Origin: Solirubrobacterales bacterium
GTDB taxonomy: Bacteria > Actinomycetota > Thermoleophilia > Solirubrobacterales > Solirubrobacteraceae
NCBI GenBank assembly: GCA_019241635.1
Contig: JAFAWR010000116.1
Span: forward strand, 1-64,000
Direction: 5' to 3'
DNA length: 64,000 bases
Positions 37,219 through 46,716 of the stretch are shown here, in pieces (position 1 is the first letter of the stretch; each line of letters opens with the position of its first letter). The notes beneath the pieces were generated by a model that worked only from the letters and a program-made list of their open reading frames with translations, had not been told where the DNA came from and did not search any database. Made by a program: the position numbers and the translations under genes.

Positions 37219-39918
37219 TCAGGGGATGGTTACTGCGTGGCGCAGCACGAGCCTGTGGCCACCGGCGATCGTCAGCTCGTAGCGGCCGCGGGGCAGCGGT
37301 CCAAGCGGCAGCTCATACACGGCGCGCACACGGCCCGGGAGGGCGAGCGTCCCGTGCATCACCGTACGCCCGCCGCGAGCGAGCCTGACCTGGAGTCGCG
37401 CGGCGACGCCGTTGGCCCGCCACGTGCCGGGGGCGAACTCGAGCGAGCACAGCAGCCTGGCCCGGCGGGTGCGGCGGCACACCACCGTGCCGGAGGGGCC
37501 GGCCGGGCCGGTCGCGCCGGTCGCTCCACGCGGCCCGGCGGGTCCCGGTGAGCCGTTCGCCCCGGCCGAGCCCTGGGGCCCGGTGGGCCCAGCGGGCCCG
37601 GTGGGCCCAGCGGGCCCGATGGGCCCAGCGGGCCCGGCGGGTCCTTGGCCGGCCGGCACGCCGGTGCCGTTCAGCGCCACCCCCAGCTGGCCGTTCGGAT
37701 CGTTGCTGTGGATTAGGAACACGGCGTGGCTGGCCCCCTGCCCCTGGGGCGAGAAGCGGATCGTCGCCTGGCAGCTTTGCCCGTGCACGAGCGGGCTCAC
37801 GCAGGTATCCGAGCTGACCAGGTAGTCGGCCGCCGATGGCCCGTTGAACCCCAGGCCGGTGACCGACAGCGGCAGATCGCCGCCGTTGGTGATCGTGACC
37901 GGCTGGGGTGGACTGACCGTGCCCAGCGGCTGGCCGGCGAAGTTCAGCGCAGCCGTCGCCGTCTGTACGCTCGGGAGCGTCAGCGCCGCCACTCCGGCCG
38001 GATGCCGGGCCCCGGTGAGGAAGGTTGGGTTCACGCCGCTGCCGTCGAGGTTCGCCTCGCCGATCGTGCCGGAGGCGAAGTTCGTCCAGTAGATGTGCTG
38101 GCCGTCCAGCGCCAGCCCGCCCGGGGCGGTCCCACTGCCGGTGTCGATTAAGCTCTGGTCAACGCCGGTGCCGTCGAGATTCGCCCGCCCGATCGTGCCC
38201 GCGCCCGCGTTGCTCCAGTAGATGTGCTGCCCGTCGATGGCCAGCCCGGCCGGCGAGCTGCCCGGGGTCAGGTTGACGAACGCCTGGTTGACGCCGGTGC
38301 CGTCCAGGTTGGCCTCGCCGATCGTGTCGGCGGCGGTGTTGGTCCAGTAGATGTGCTGTCCGTTGACCGCGACACCCTGCGGATCGCTGGCACCGGAGAT
38401 GAGGCTCTCATCCACGCCGCTGCCGTTGAGGTTCGCCTCGCCGATCGTGTCGGCGCCCGGGTTGCCGCTGCCGGTGTTGGTCCAATAGATGTGATTCTGG
38501 TCGACCGCCACGGCGGACGGGCGGTTTGCGCCGCTGATCAGGCTCGGATCGGCGCCGCTGCCGTCCAGGCCGGCCTTGCCGATCGTGCCCGCCGCGGAAT
38601 CGGTCCAGTAGAGGTGCTGATCGTCGAGGGCCACCCCGGACGGGCTGCTCGCGCCGGTGATCAGGCTCTGATCGGCGCCGGTGCCGTCGAGGCCCGCCTC
38701 TCCCATCGTGCCGTCGCCCGAGTTCGTCCAGTAGAGCCCGTGTCCGGTCGGTGGGCTCGATCCCGACAGGGCGACCGTCGTGGGGCTGTTGGGGTCGTTG
38801 CTCTGGATCTGCAGGGTGGCGGTGCTGGCCCCGGGCGCCTGCGGGGCGAAGCGGATCGCCGCCTGGCAGCTCTGCCCCGGCGCCACCGCGGTTCGGCATG
38901 TATCCGAGCCCACCAGGTAATCGCCCGCGCCGGTCCCGGAGAACACCAGGCCGCTCACCGACAGCGGCTGCTGGCCGCCGTTGGTGATCGTGACCGTCTG
39001 CGGCGGGCTGACCGTGCCCTGCGCCTGGCTCGCGAAGCCGAGCGCGCTCGGCGCGGCCTGGGCGAGCGGCAGCGTCAGGACCGCGATCCCGTCCGGGCTG
39101 TCCACGTCCTGGGTCACGGTCGAGTCGCCGCCGGTTCCGTCGATGTTGGCCTTCTCGATGTCACCCGTAAACCCGTCGCTCCAGTAGATGTGCTGGGCGT
39201 CGACTGCGACGCCGATCGGAACGCTGCCGTGCGGGAGCGGGATGAAGTCCTGGTTGACCGCGGTGCCGTCGAGGCTCGCGCGCCCGAGCGTTGCCGAGTC
39301 GAAGTTCGCCCAGTAGATGTGCTGCCCGTCGACCGCCACCCCGTCCGGATTGCTGGCTCCGGGGATGAACGTCGGGTCCGGTCCGGTACCGTCGATGTTG
39401 GCCTCGCCGATCGCGCTGCCGGCCGGATTGGCCCAATAGATGTGCTGAGCGTCTACGGCCAGCCCCGCGTTGGCGCCCTGATTGGTGATGAAGTTCGGGT
39501 TCACTCCGCTACCGTCGAGATTCGCCCGCCCGATCGCACCGTCGTTGGTGGTGGTCCAGTAGATGTGCTGACCGTCGACCGCCACGTCCCAGGCCCTGCC
39601 GACGTTCGTGATGAAGCTGGGATCGACGCCGGTGCCGTCGAGGTTCGCCCGCCCGATCTTGCCGTCGGTCGGGTCGGTCCAGTAAACGTGCTGAGCGTCG
39701 ACGGCCACCCAAGGCGGCACGTTGAGGCCGGAGATGAGGCCCGGTCTCACCGCGCTGCCATCGGTTCCCACGGTGCTGATCGAGTCGCCGCTGGCCCAGA
39801 AGAGCTCCCCCGGGGCGGCGGCCAGCGCACCCGGCGCCGCCGCCAGCAGCGCCGCGCACACCGCCCCGACCACGGCGGCCGTGAGCGCCGCCCGTCTGCT
39901 GATCAGTCTCGCCAGCAT
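37219..39918 (-). CDS. Secreted repeat protein: beta-propeller-like repeats, choice-of-anchor-like domains and collagen-like G-X-Y tract
   Basis: Signal peptide; many repeats of the type [13 protein letters not shown]...[12 protein letters not shown]; two ...[20 protein letters not shown]-type domains; [52 protein letters not shown]. Confidence 0.85.
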   Translation of the reverse strand: MLARLISRRAALTAAVVGAVCAALLAAAPGALAAAPGELFWASGDSISTVGTDGSAVRPGLISGLNVPPWVAVDAQHVYWTDPTDGKIGRANLDGTGVDPSFITNVGRAWDVAVDGQHIYWTTTNDGAIGRANLDGSGVNPNFITNQGANAGLAVDAQHIYWANPAGSAIGEANIDGTGPDPTFIPGASNPDGVAVDGQHIYWANFDSATLGRASLDGTAVNQDFIPLPHGSVPIGVAVDAQHIYWSDGFTGDIEKANIDGTGGDSTVTQDVDSPDGIAVLTLPLAQAAPSALGFASQAQGTVSPPQTVTITNGGQQPLSVSGLVFSGTGAGDYLVGSDTCRTAVAPGQSCQAAIRFAPQAPGASTATLQIQSNDPNSPTTVALSGSSPPTGHGLYWTNSGDGTMGEAGLDGTGADQSLITGASSPSGVALDDQHLYWTDSAAGTIGKAGLDGSGADPSLISGANRPSAVAVDQNHIYWTNTGSGNPGADTIGEANLNGSGVDESLISGASDPQGVAVNGQHIYWTNTAADTIGEANLDGTGVNQAFVNLTPGSSPAGLAIDGQHIYWSNAGAGTIGRANLDGTGVDQSLIDTGSGTAPGGLALDGQHIYWTNFASGTIGEANLDGSGVNPTFLTGARHPAGVAALTLPSVQTATAALNFAGQPLGTVSPPQPVTITNGGDLPLSVTGLGFNGPSAADYLVSSDTCVSPLVHGQSCQATIRFSPQGQGASHAVFLIHSNDPNGQLGVALNGTGVPAGQGPAGPAGPIGPAGPTGPAGPTGPQGSAGANGSPGPAGPRGATGATGPAGPSGTVVCRRTRRARLLCSLEFAPGTWRANGVAARLQVRLARGGRTVMHGTLALPGRVRAVYELPLGPLPRGRYELTIAGGHRLVLRHAVTIP
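37576..37641. repeat. 18-bp tandem repeats encoding the collagen-like tract
   Basis: Repeated cccggtgggcccagcggg units on the + strand. Confidence 0.8.
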
Positions 39919-40025
39919 GATCCCGTCCCCCTTCGCGTGGTCGTGGCTTCAGTCATGGTCGAACCCCCTGGTTGCGTTGTGCATCTGCGGATCGCCACGC
40001 TAGGTCCCGGCCTCGGATCGCGAAT

Positions 40026-40078
40026 CGGTAATCGGGTACCGAACCTGACCCGGCCCACGGTTCGGTAGCTCGTTACCG
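40026..40078. promoter_or_regulatory. Two CGGTA-N6-TACCG palindromes within a larger inverted repeat
   Basis: cggtaatcgggtaccg (40026-40041) and cggtagctcgttaccg (40063-40078); larger arms 40024-40045 and 40059-40080 are reverse complements except for the central 5 nt. Confidence 0.7.
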
Positions 40079-40114
40079 ATGCTCGGGCGCCCCCGGGCTG
40101 CCAGGCTGCGGGGC

Positions 40115-40321
40115 ATGTCGGAGGATCACTTCGAGGACGCGGCGCAGGAGCTCCCGTTCGCGTACGCGGTGGCGCTGCGTCTGGCCCGCAGCGGCGCCGC
40201 TGACGAGGTGATCGCGCAGGCGCTCGGGATCGAGCCGGCCGGCGTCCCCGCCGCGCTCGCGTTGGCGCGGGCCAAGCTCGCGGCAGTCGAAGCCGGGCAC
40301 GAGGAGTGGAAAGTCCACTGA
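40115..40321 (+). CDS. Small sigma-region-4-like HTH protein
   Basis: MSEDHFEDAAQELPFAYAVALRLARSGAADEVIAQALGIEPAGVPAALALARAKLAAVEAGHEEWKVH; HTH-like spacing. Confidence 0.6.
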   Translation: MSEDHFEDAAQELPFAYAVALRLARSGAADEVIAQALGIEPAGVPAALALARAKLAAVEAGHEEWKVH

Positions 40322-40338
40322 CGCAGGGCAACCGGCGT

Positions 40339-43020
40339 ATGCTGCGCGCGATGCCGCCGAGCACCGGCGAGCCCACCGAAGCGGTCGTGCCGCCACCGTG
40401 GGCGCAGCAGTGGACGCTGACGGGCCGCGAAGAAGAGCTCGCGCTGATCGAGACGCTGCTCTCGGGCGACGGCTCGGGCGGCGTCGTGCTCGTCGGGCGC
40501 GCGGGTTGTGGGAAGAGCCGGCTGGCGCGGGAGATCGGACGGCGCCGCGAGCGGGCCGGGGAGCGCGTGGTGCGCGGTCAGGGGACGGCGTCGGCGGCGA
40601 CCATTCCGTTCGCCGCCGTGGCCCATCTGCTCCCCTCGACTCCGCAGCGGGGGCTCGATCGCCTGAGCGCGTTTCAGACCATCGCGGCCAGCCTTCGGGA
40701 TCACGGACCGGGCCGGACGGTGGTGGTCCTGGACGACGCGCATCTGCTCGACGAGGCCACGGCCGCGCTGGCCCTCCATCTTGCCGTGACTGGGTCGACC
40801 GACCTGCTCGTCTGCGTCCGCGACGGGGAGCCCACCCCGGACGCGGTGATGGCGCTGTGGAAGGACGAGCACCTGCATCGCATCGATCTGCAGCCCCTCT
40901 CGGACCCCGAGGTGGCGCGGATGGTCCGGGGGGCGCTGCCCGGCGAGGTGGCGCCCGAGGTCGTGAGCTGGGTGCAGGAGCGCAGTCTCGGGCTCCCGCT
41001 GTTCGCGGTCGAGCTCGTCCGCGGCGCCGTGGCCGAGGGCGTGCTGCGCTCGGACGGCACCGAGTGGGGATTCGCCTCGCCGCCGAGGCCGCCGCGCCGG
41101 ATTCACGAGCTCATCGACCGGCGTCTGGAGGGGCTGACCGTCGAGGAGCGCGACGGCCTGGAGTTACTCGCCTTCGGCGAGCCGCTGGCCTACCAGGTGT
41201 TCCTCGGGGTGATCGGGGAGCCGCGGCTCCAGTCGCTCGAGGAGGGCGGCCTCGCGGACGCCACCACCGTCGACGGGGACGCGCGAGTCGTCCGTCTGGC
41301 CCATCCGCTGTATGGCGAGGTTGCCCTCGCGGGCATGGCGCGGGCAAGGCGCGACGCGATCGCGCGTCGCCTGGCCGGCGCGCTACTGGACGCCGACGCA
41401 TGCAGCCCAGCCGACGTGCTCCGCGCGGTGCGTTGGCGGCTCGAGGCCGACGAGCGCCTGGACCTGCCCGAGCTCATGCGGGCCGCCAGGGCCGCGACGG
41501 CGCTGTTCGACCCGTCCCTGGCGCTCGACTACGCGCGCCGGGCGCATGCCCTGACCGGGACGACCATGACCGCCCTGGCGGTCTGCTCGCCGCTCATGTC
41601 GCTCGCGCGCTTTGCCGAGGTGGAGGCGGTACTCGCGCCGTTCGAGGGCCGGGAGGCGAACGAGGAAGAGGCGGCGATGGTCCTTCACTTCCGCGTCGTC
41701 GCCCTGCAGATCGGCCTGCGTCACACCGACGACGCGCTGGCCATGCTCGACCGCTACGCCGATGCCTACGCGACCGATACCTGGCGGCGGCTCGTGCGCG
41801 GGGAGCGCATCGGGGTCGCCACCCACGCCGGTCATCACCTCGAGGCGGCCGGCCTCCTCCACGAGATGCTCGCCGACGCCACGACGACTCCTGAGGAGTT
41901 CAGGCGCGCGTGGTCGGGGCCCTTCGCACTCGTGTACTCGGGTGACTCGGAGACCGCCATGCACTTCGCCGACCGCGTCCTCGCGGTGCCGGGGCGGCCC
42001 ATGGCAGCGGTGATCGAGGTGATGACGTGGGCGGCGGCGCGCGTCGACGCCGGCATCGAGTGGGACGAGATCGACGCCGTGCTGACCCCGATGCTGGCCG
42101 AGGCGCAGAGCACCGGCGATGCCGTGCTGGCCGAGGTCTGCGGGTTCTGGCTGGGCACGGTCGCCCTGACCCGCGGCCGCGTGGTCACCGCGCAGAGCCG
42201 GCTCGAGGAGGCGGCCGCGCTCCTGCCCACCCAGGACCCGTTCGCCATCCACGTGATCACGCTGGCCATGCTGGCGCAGGCCAGGGCGATCCGGCGCGAT
42301 CTCCCGGGCGCGCGTGACGCCCTAAGCGAGGCCGAAGCGATTCTCAAGCAGCGCCCGCTGACCTGGGTGGAGGAATGCGAGCTCGTGCGGGCCAGGCTGC
42401 GTATTGCGCTGGCCGAGGGCCGCCCGGTCGAGGCGCGGACGCTCGCGCTGGCCGCCGCGTCCCGCGCCGATCAGGTGATCATCCATAAAGCGACGCTCCT
42501 GCACGAGGCGCTGCGGAGCGGGGCACCGGCGAGCCAGGCCCTTCGGGGGCTGCAGGAGGTGGCCTCGCGTTGCGATCTGCCGCTCCTCACCGCCTGCGCC
42601 GATCACGCCGAGGCCTCAGCCCGCCGTGACGGGCCGGCGCTCGAGCGCGCGGCGCAGCGATTCGAGGCGATCGGTGCGTTCCTGCACGCCGCCGAGGTCT
42701 GCGCCGAGGCGGCTGCGGCGCATGCGGCCGACGGCGACCGGCCCCAGGCGGTGGCCTGCGCCGAGCACAGCGGCCGGCTCGCCGCCCGGTGCGAGGGGGC
42801 ATGGACGCCGATGCTCAGGCTGGCCGACGCCGCCGCTCACAACCTCACCGCGCGCGAAGTGGAGGTGGCGGCGCTGGCCCGCGGCGGGCTGACCAACGCG
42901 GAGATCGCCGAGCGGCTCGTGCTCTCGACGCGGACCGTGGACAGCCACATGCAGCGGATCTACGCCAAGCTCGGCATCAACCGCCGCGAGCGCCTCACCG
43001 AAATTCTGCCAACCGAGTGA
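40339..43020 (+). CDS. Large ATP-binding LuxR-family (LAL/MalT-type) regulator
   Basis: N-terminal LTGREEELALIETLLSGDGSGGVVLVGRAGCGKSRLAREIGRR (Walker A), VVVLDDAHLLDEATAALALHL (Walker B); C-terminal NLTAREVEVAALARGGLTNAEIAERLVLSTRTVDSHMQRIYAKLGINRRERL. Confidence 0.92.
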   Translation: MLRAMPPSTGEPTEAVVPPPWAQQWTLTGREEELALIETLLSGDGSGGVVLVGRAGCGKSRLAREIGRRRERAGERVVRGQGTASAATIPFAAVAHLLPSTPQRGLDRLSAFQTIAASLRDHGPGRTVVVLDDAHLLDEATAALALHLAVTGSTDLLVCVRDGEPTPDAVMALWKDEHLHRIDLQPLSDPEVARMVRGALPGEVAPEVVSWVQERSLGLPLFAVELVRGAVAEGVLRSDGTEWGFASPPRPPRRIHELIDRRLEGLTVEERDGLELLAFGEPLAYQVFLGVIGEPRLQSLEEGGLADATTVDGDARVVRLAHPLYGEVALAGMARARRDAIARRLAGALLDADACSPADVLRAVRWRLEADERLDLPELMRAARAATALFDPSLALDYARRAHALTGTTMTALAVCSPLMSLARFAEVEAVLAPFEGREANEEEAAMVLHFRVVALQIGLRHTDDALAMLDRYADAYATDTWRRLVRGERIGVATHAGHHLEAAGLLHEMLADATTTPEEFRRAWSGPFALVYSGDSETAMHFADRVLAVPGRPMAAVIEVMTWAAARVDAGIEWDEIDAVLTPMLAEAQSTGDAVLAEVCGFWLGTVALTRGRVVTAQSRLEEAAALLPTQDPFAIHVITLAMLAQARAIRRDLPGARDALSEAEAILKQRPLTWVEECELVRARLRIALAEGRPVEARTLALAAASRADQVIIHKATLLHEALRSGAPASQALRGLQEVASRCDLPLLTACADHAEASARRDGPALERAAQRFEAIGAFLHAAEVCAEAAAAHAADGDRPQAVACAEHSGRLAARCEGAWTPMLRLADAAAHNLTAREVEVAALARGGLTNAEIAERLVLSTRTVDSHMQRIYAKLGINRRERLTEILPTE

Positions 43021-43030
43021 GCTTGGCCAG

Positions 43031-44215
43031 ATGGAGTCCTCTCCCCACACGTCCGCTCTGCGAACCGACGCGCCACCGCTGCGCAGCGCGGTCGTGATCG
43101 GCGGTGGGGTCGGGGGCCTGGCGGTGGCGCTGGCCCTCCGGCGAGCGGGTATCGCCGTGGACGTATACGAGCGAGAGGACCATCGTCAGGACCGCGACAC
43201 GGGATTCACGATCTGGTCCTACGCGGTCCGGGCCCTGCTCGATCTCGGCATCCCGGCCTCGCGGCTCGACGCGGTCGGGTCGGCGATCCAGGCGACCGAG
43301 CTGCGCAACACCGATGGCCGGCTGCTCGAGTTGATGCCCCTTGGACAGGTGTCGTCGCGCCTCGGCGCGGCGAGCTACGACTGCTCGCGCGGCGATCTCC
43401 TGGCGGCGTTGACCGACGCGGTGGGTCCCGAGGCGCTGCATGCCGGCTCAGCCTGCATGGCGATCGAACAGGACGGCGAGCGGGCCACCGCCCGGTTCAG
43501 CGACGGCACGGCTGCCTCGGCCGATCTGCTGCTCGGCGCCGACGGAATCCGGTCGACCGTGCGCGAGGCGGTGTCGCCGGGCGCGCGGCTCAACTACTCG
43601 GGCTATCTGGGCTCGGGCGGGGTCCTCGAGTTCACCCATCCGCTGCTGCCGTCCGGGCACCACATCGAGCTGTGGGGGCGCAGGACGAAGGGCGGGATCG
43701 CCGACGTCGGCGGGGGGCGCGCCCGCTGGTACGTGATCACCCGGGCGCCGCCCGGCGGCCCGCGTCCGTCACGCGAAACCCTGGCGCGCCACGTCCGCGG
43801 CTGGTATCCCGTCCTGCACGACGCGATCGCCGGAACCCCGGTGCACGCGATCGCTCACGCCGAGGCCTGGGACCTCGACCCGCTCCCCACCTGGGTCGAC
43901 CGGCGCGTCGCGCTCCTGGGCGACGCGGCGCACGCGAGCACCCCGTTTGCCGCCATGGGCGCCTGCGCCGCGATCGAGGACGCCGTCGCGCTCGGCCGGC
44001 TGCTCGCCGCCGGGCCGCTCGGCGATGCCCTGGCGAACTACCAGGCCGAGCGCAAGCCCCGGGGCGAGCACGTGACCCGGCATTCACGCACGATGCTCCG
44101 CGTCTCCACGCTGGCCAACCCGATCCTCGCCCGGTTGCGCGACGCGGCGTTCGCCCACATGCCGGCCAAGCGGATCGAGCAGGTGACCGAGGAGATGGCC
44201 TCGGGCACGGGCTGA
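43031..44215 (+). CDS. FAD-dependent monooxygenase
   Basis: SAVVIGGGVGGLAVALALRRAGIAVDVYERE...LLLGADGIRSTVREAV...RVALLGDAAHASTPFAAMGACAAIEDAVALGRLL. Confidence 0.92.
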   Translation: MESSPHTSALRTDAPPLRSAVVIGGGVGGLAVALALRRAGIAVDVYEREDHRQDRDTGFTIWSYAVRALLDLGIPASRLDAVGSAIQATELRNTDGRLLELMPLGQVSSRLGAASYDCSRGDLLAALTDAVGPEALHAGSACMAIEQDGERATARFSDGTAASADLLLGADGIRSTVREAVSPGARLNYSGYLGSGGVLEFTHPLLPSGHHIELWGRRTKGGIADVGGGRARWYVITRAPPGGPRPSRETLARHVRGWYPVLHDAIAGTPVHAIAHAEAWDLDPLPTWVDRRVALLGDAAHASTPFAAMGACAAIEDAVALGRLLAAGPLGDALANYQAERKPRGEHVTRHSRTMLRVSTLANPILARLRDAAFAHMPAKRIEQVTEEMASGTG

Positions 44216-44255
44216 CCCATCGGCCGCCCCGCCAAGTACTCTGCTCGTTCAGAGC

Positions 44256-45641
44256 ATGCGGACTTGGACACCCGAGCAAGTCGCACGGGCGGCAGGGGCG
44301 CGGCTCGTCGCCCCCGCGACCGCCACGAGCGGCCCCGAGCGGGTGGTCATCGACTCGCGCCAGGCCGGGCCCGGCGCCCTGTTCGTCGGCCTGCCCGGCG
44401 AGCACGTCGACGGCGGCCGCTTCGCCCCGCACGCCCTGGCGGCTGGCGCCTGGGGGGTGCTGAGCACCCCGGAGCACGCCGAGGCGGCTCGCTGCGCCGT
44501 ACCCGGGACGCTGCTCGCAGCCGATGATCCCCTGGCCGCGCTGCAGCGCCTGGCCACCGCGTGGCGGCGGTCCCTGGACGTCCAGGTGATCGGCGTCACC
44601 GGGTCCACCGGCAAGACCTCGACCAAGGACCTGCTGCTCGCCCTGCTCTCGCCGCACCGGCGCACGGTCGCCTCCCGGGCCAACTACAACACCGAGATCG
44701 GCGTCCCGCTCGAGATCCTCGCCGCGCCCGCGGACACCGAGGTGCTGGTGCTCGAGATGGCCATGCGCGGCCCCGGCCAGATCGCCGAGCTGGCCGCGGT
44801 GGCCGAGCCGGACGTCGGGGTGATCGTCAGCATCGGACCGGTGCACCTCGAGCTGCTCGGCACGATCGAGGCCATTGCGGCGGCCAAGGCCGAGCTGATC
44901 GCGGCTTTGAAGCCTTCGGGGACGGCGATCCTCCCGGCCGGCGAGCCTCTGCTCGAGCCCCACCGCCGCACCGACCTGCACACGATCACCTTCGGCGACG
45001 CGGGCGAGGTCCGCCTGGTTCGCTCCGACGACGAGCACGAGGTCGAGATCGACCTGGCCGGCCGCCCGGTCGTGCTCGAGGTGCCGTTCCGCCAAGCTCA
45101 CCTGCGCCGGAATCTGCTCCCCGCGGCCGCGGCCGCCCTCGCGGTAGGGGTCGTGCCGAGCGGCCAGGTGGCGCTCGAGCTGACCGCAGGTCGCGGGCAG
45201 CATGTGGCGCTGCCCGACGGCGTGACGTTGATCGATGGCTGCTACAACGCCAATCCGATGTCGACGCGTGCCGCCCTCGAGGACCTCGCGCAGACGGCCG
45301 AGGGGATGCCGGGCAGCCGCTCGGTGGCCGTGCTCGGCGACATGCTCGAGCTGGGACCGACCGAGCGTGAATTCCATCGCGAGCTCGGCGAGCAGGCGGC
45401 TCGGTCGGGAGTCGAGCTGCTGGTCACGGTCGGGCCACTGGCCGCGGCGATGGCCGAGCGCTTCGCCGGCGAGGTGCGCTCGGTGCCCGACGCCGCCACC
45501 GCGGCCGCGCTCGTGCCGGAGCTCGTGCGCCCGGGCGACGTGGTGCTGGTCAAGGGCTCGCTGGCGGTGGGGCTCGAGGTGGTGTGCCGCGCGCTCAGCG
45601 CGCGCGAAGGTGCCCCGGTCTCGGATGGGGTGGGTGTCTAG
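44256..45641 (+). CDS. murF: UDP-N-acetylmuramoyl-tripeptide--D-Ala-D-Ala ligase MurF
   Basis: RVVIDSRQAGPGALFVGLPGEHVDGGRF...VIGVTGSTGKTSTKDLLLALL...NYNTEIGVPLEIL...LIDGCYNANPMSTRAALEDL...VAVLGDMLELGPTEREFHRELG. Confidence 0.95.
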   Translation: MRTWTPEQVARAAGARLVAPATATSGPERVVIDSRQAGPGALFVGLPGEHVDGGRFAPHALAAGAWGVLSTPEHAEAARCAVPGTLLAADDPLAALQRLATAWRRSLDVQVIGVTGSTGKTSTKDLLLALLSPHRRTVASRANYNTEIGVPLEILAAPADTEVLVLEMAMRGPGQIAELAAVAEPDVGVIVSIGPVHLELLGTIEAIAAAKAELIAALKPSGTAILPAGEPLLEPHRRTDLHTITFGDAGEVRLVRSDDEHEVEIDLAGRPVVLEVPFRQAHLRRNLLPAAAAALAVGVVPSGQVALELTAGRGQHVALPDGVTLIDGCYNANPMSTRAALEDLAQTAEGMPGSRSVAVLGDMLELGPTEREFHRELGEQAARSGVELLVTVGPLAAAMAERFAGEVRSVPDAATAAALVPELVRPGDVVLVKGSLAVGLEVVCRALSAREGAPVSDGVGV

Positions 45642-46625
45642 ATGGGATCGGTCTCCGGACGTATCCTGATCGCGGGCACCGCCTCGCTGCTCCTCTGCCT
45701 GTTCCTGAGCCCCAAGTTCATCGAGTTCCTGCGCCGCCGCGAGTTCGGCCAGAACATCCGCGAGGAGGGACCCGAGGGCCACAAGACCAAGGCCGGGACG
45801 CCGACGATGGGCGGGATCATCATCGTGCTCGCGTTCGCGATTCCGTTCCTGATCCTCTCGACCCGGGACTGGCAATCGCTCGGGGTGCTGGGCGCGACCC
45901 TGGCGTGTGCGCTGCTCGGCTTCGCCGACGACTACACCAAGATCGTCAAGCGCCGCTCGCTCGGGCTGCGGGCGCGGACCAAGCTCGTGGTGACGATCGC
46001 GATCTCGCTCGGGCTGTGGTGGGTGGCCACCCAGAAGGCGCACGTGAACGAGACGGTCAACCTGCGCTTCATCGACGCGAACGTCGACCTCGGACCCGTG
46101 TTCCCGGTGCTGATCTACCTGGTCGTCGCCGGCACGACCAGCGCGGTCAACCTGACCGACGGCCTGGACGGCCTGGCCGCCGGGTGCGCGGCGATCGTGC
46201 TGCTGGCCTACATCGGGATCACGTTCATCACGCCGGGCCAGGGCGATCTGGCGCTGCTCACCGCCTGCCTGGTCGGCGCGTGCATTGGCTTCTTGTGGTT
46301 CAACAGCTTCCCGGCCAGCATCTTCATGGGCGACACGGGATCGCTCGGGATAGGCGGTGCGATTGCCGGCATGGCGGTGATGACCAACACCGAGGTGCTC
46401 TTGATCCTGCTCGGCGGGATCTTCGTGGTCGAGGCGCTGTCGGTGCTGATCCAGGTGTTCTCCTTCCAGATGTTCCGCAAGCGCGTGTTCCTGATGGCGC
46501 CGATCCATCACCACTTCGAGCTGCAGGCCTGGTCGGAGACCAAGATCATCCTGCGCTTCTGGATCGTCGCCGCGGCCTGCGCGGCGATCGCGTTCACGGT
46601 GTACCGCCTGAGCATCAAGGGGTGA
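45642..46625 (+). CDS. mraY: Phospho-N-acetylmuramoyl-pentapeptide transferase MraY
   Basis: KFIEFLRRREFGQNIREEGPEGHKTKAGTPTMGGIIIV...FADDYTKIVKRRSLGLRARTKL...NLTDGLDGLAAG...GDTGSLGIGGAIAG...APIHHHFE. Confidence 0.96.
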   Translation: MGSVSGRILIAGTASLLLCLFLSPKFIEFLRRREFGQNIREEGPEGHKTKAGTPTMGGIIIVLAFAIPFLILSTRDWQSLGVLGATLACALLGFADDYTKIVKRRSLGLRARTKLVVTIAISLGLWWVATQKAHVNETVNLRFIDANVDLGPVFPVLIYLVVAGTTSAVNLTDGLDGLAAGCAAIVLLAYIGITFITPGQGDLALLTACLVGACIGFLWFNSFPASIFMGDTGSLGIGGAIAGMAVMTNTEVLLILLGGIFVVEALSVLIQVFSFQMFRKRVFLMAPIHHHFELQAWSETKIILRFWIVAAACAAIAFTVYRLSIKG

Positions 46626-46672
46626 GCGACAGCCGGCTCAGGCCGCCGCTGTCGCCGGAGGCCGCGCCGTGA
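46622..46672 (+). CDS. Possible 16-aa mini-ORF 1 between mraY and murD
   Basis: GTG 46622 overlaps the mraY TGA (GTGA); MSDSRLRPPLSPEAAP*; TGA 46670-46672 overlaps the next GTG. Confidence 0.4.
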   Translation: MSDSRLRPPLSPEAAP

Positions 46673-46716
46673 AGCCGCCTCTCCGGCTGCCCACGGAGGC
46701 CGCGCCGTGAAGCCGC
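46656..46716 (+). repeat. 23-bp direct repeat carrying GGAGG + GTG start context
   Basis: cggaggccgcgccgtgaagccgc at 46656-46678 and 46694-46716, exact copies, 38-bp offset. Confidence 0.9.
46669..46710 (+). CDS. Possible 13-aa mini-ORF 2 overlapping the murD start
   Basis: GTG 46669 after GGAGG; MKPPLRLPTEAAP*; TGA 46708-46710 overlaps murD GTG 46707. Confidence 0.4.
   Translation: MKPPLRLPTEAAP

Noticed and set aside
38224-40068. 614-aa plus-strand ORF with VDVLxVDRxxxR repeats
   Set aside because: Repeats are the antisense image of the propeller-like repeat protein (37219-39918), whose signal peptide and domains make the minus strand the coding strand.
43737-46514. 925-aa minus-strand ORF opposite the monooxygenase, murF and mraY
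   Set aside because: Shadow ORF from high GC3: low-complexity His/Arg/Gln-rich sequence, no domain, antisense to three well-supported genes.
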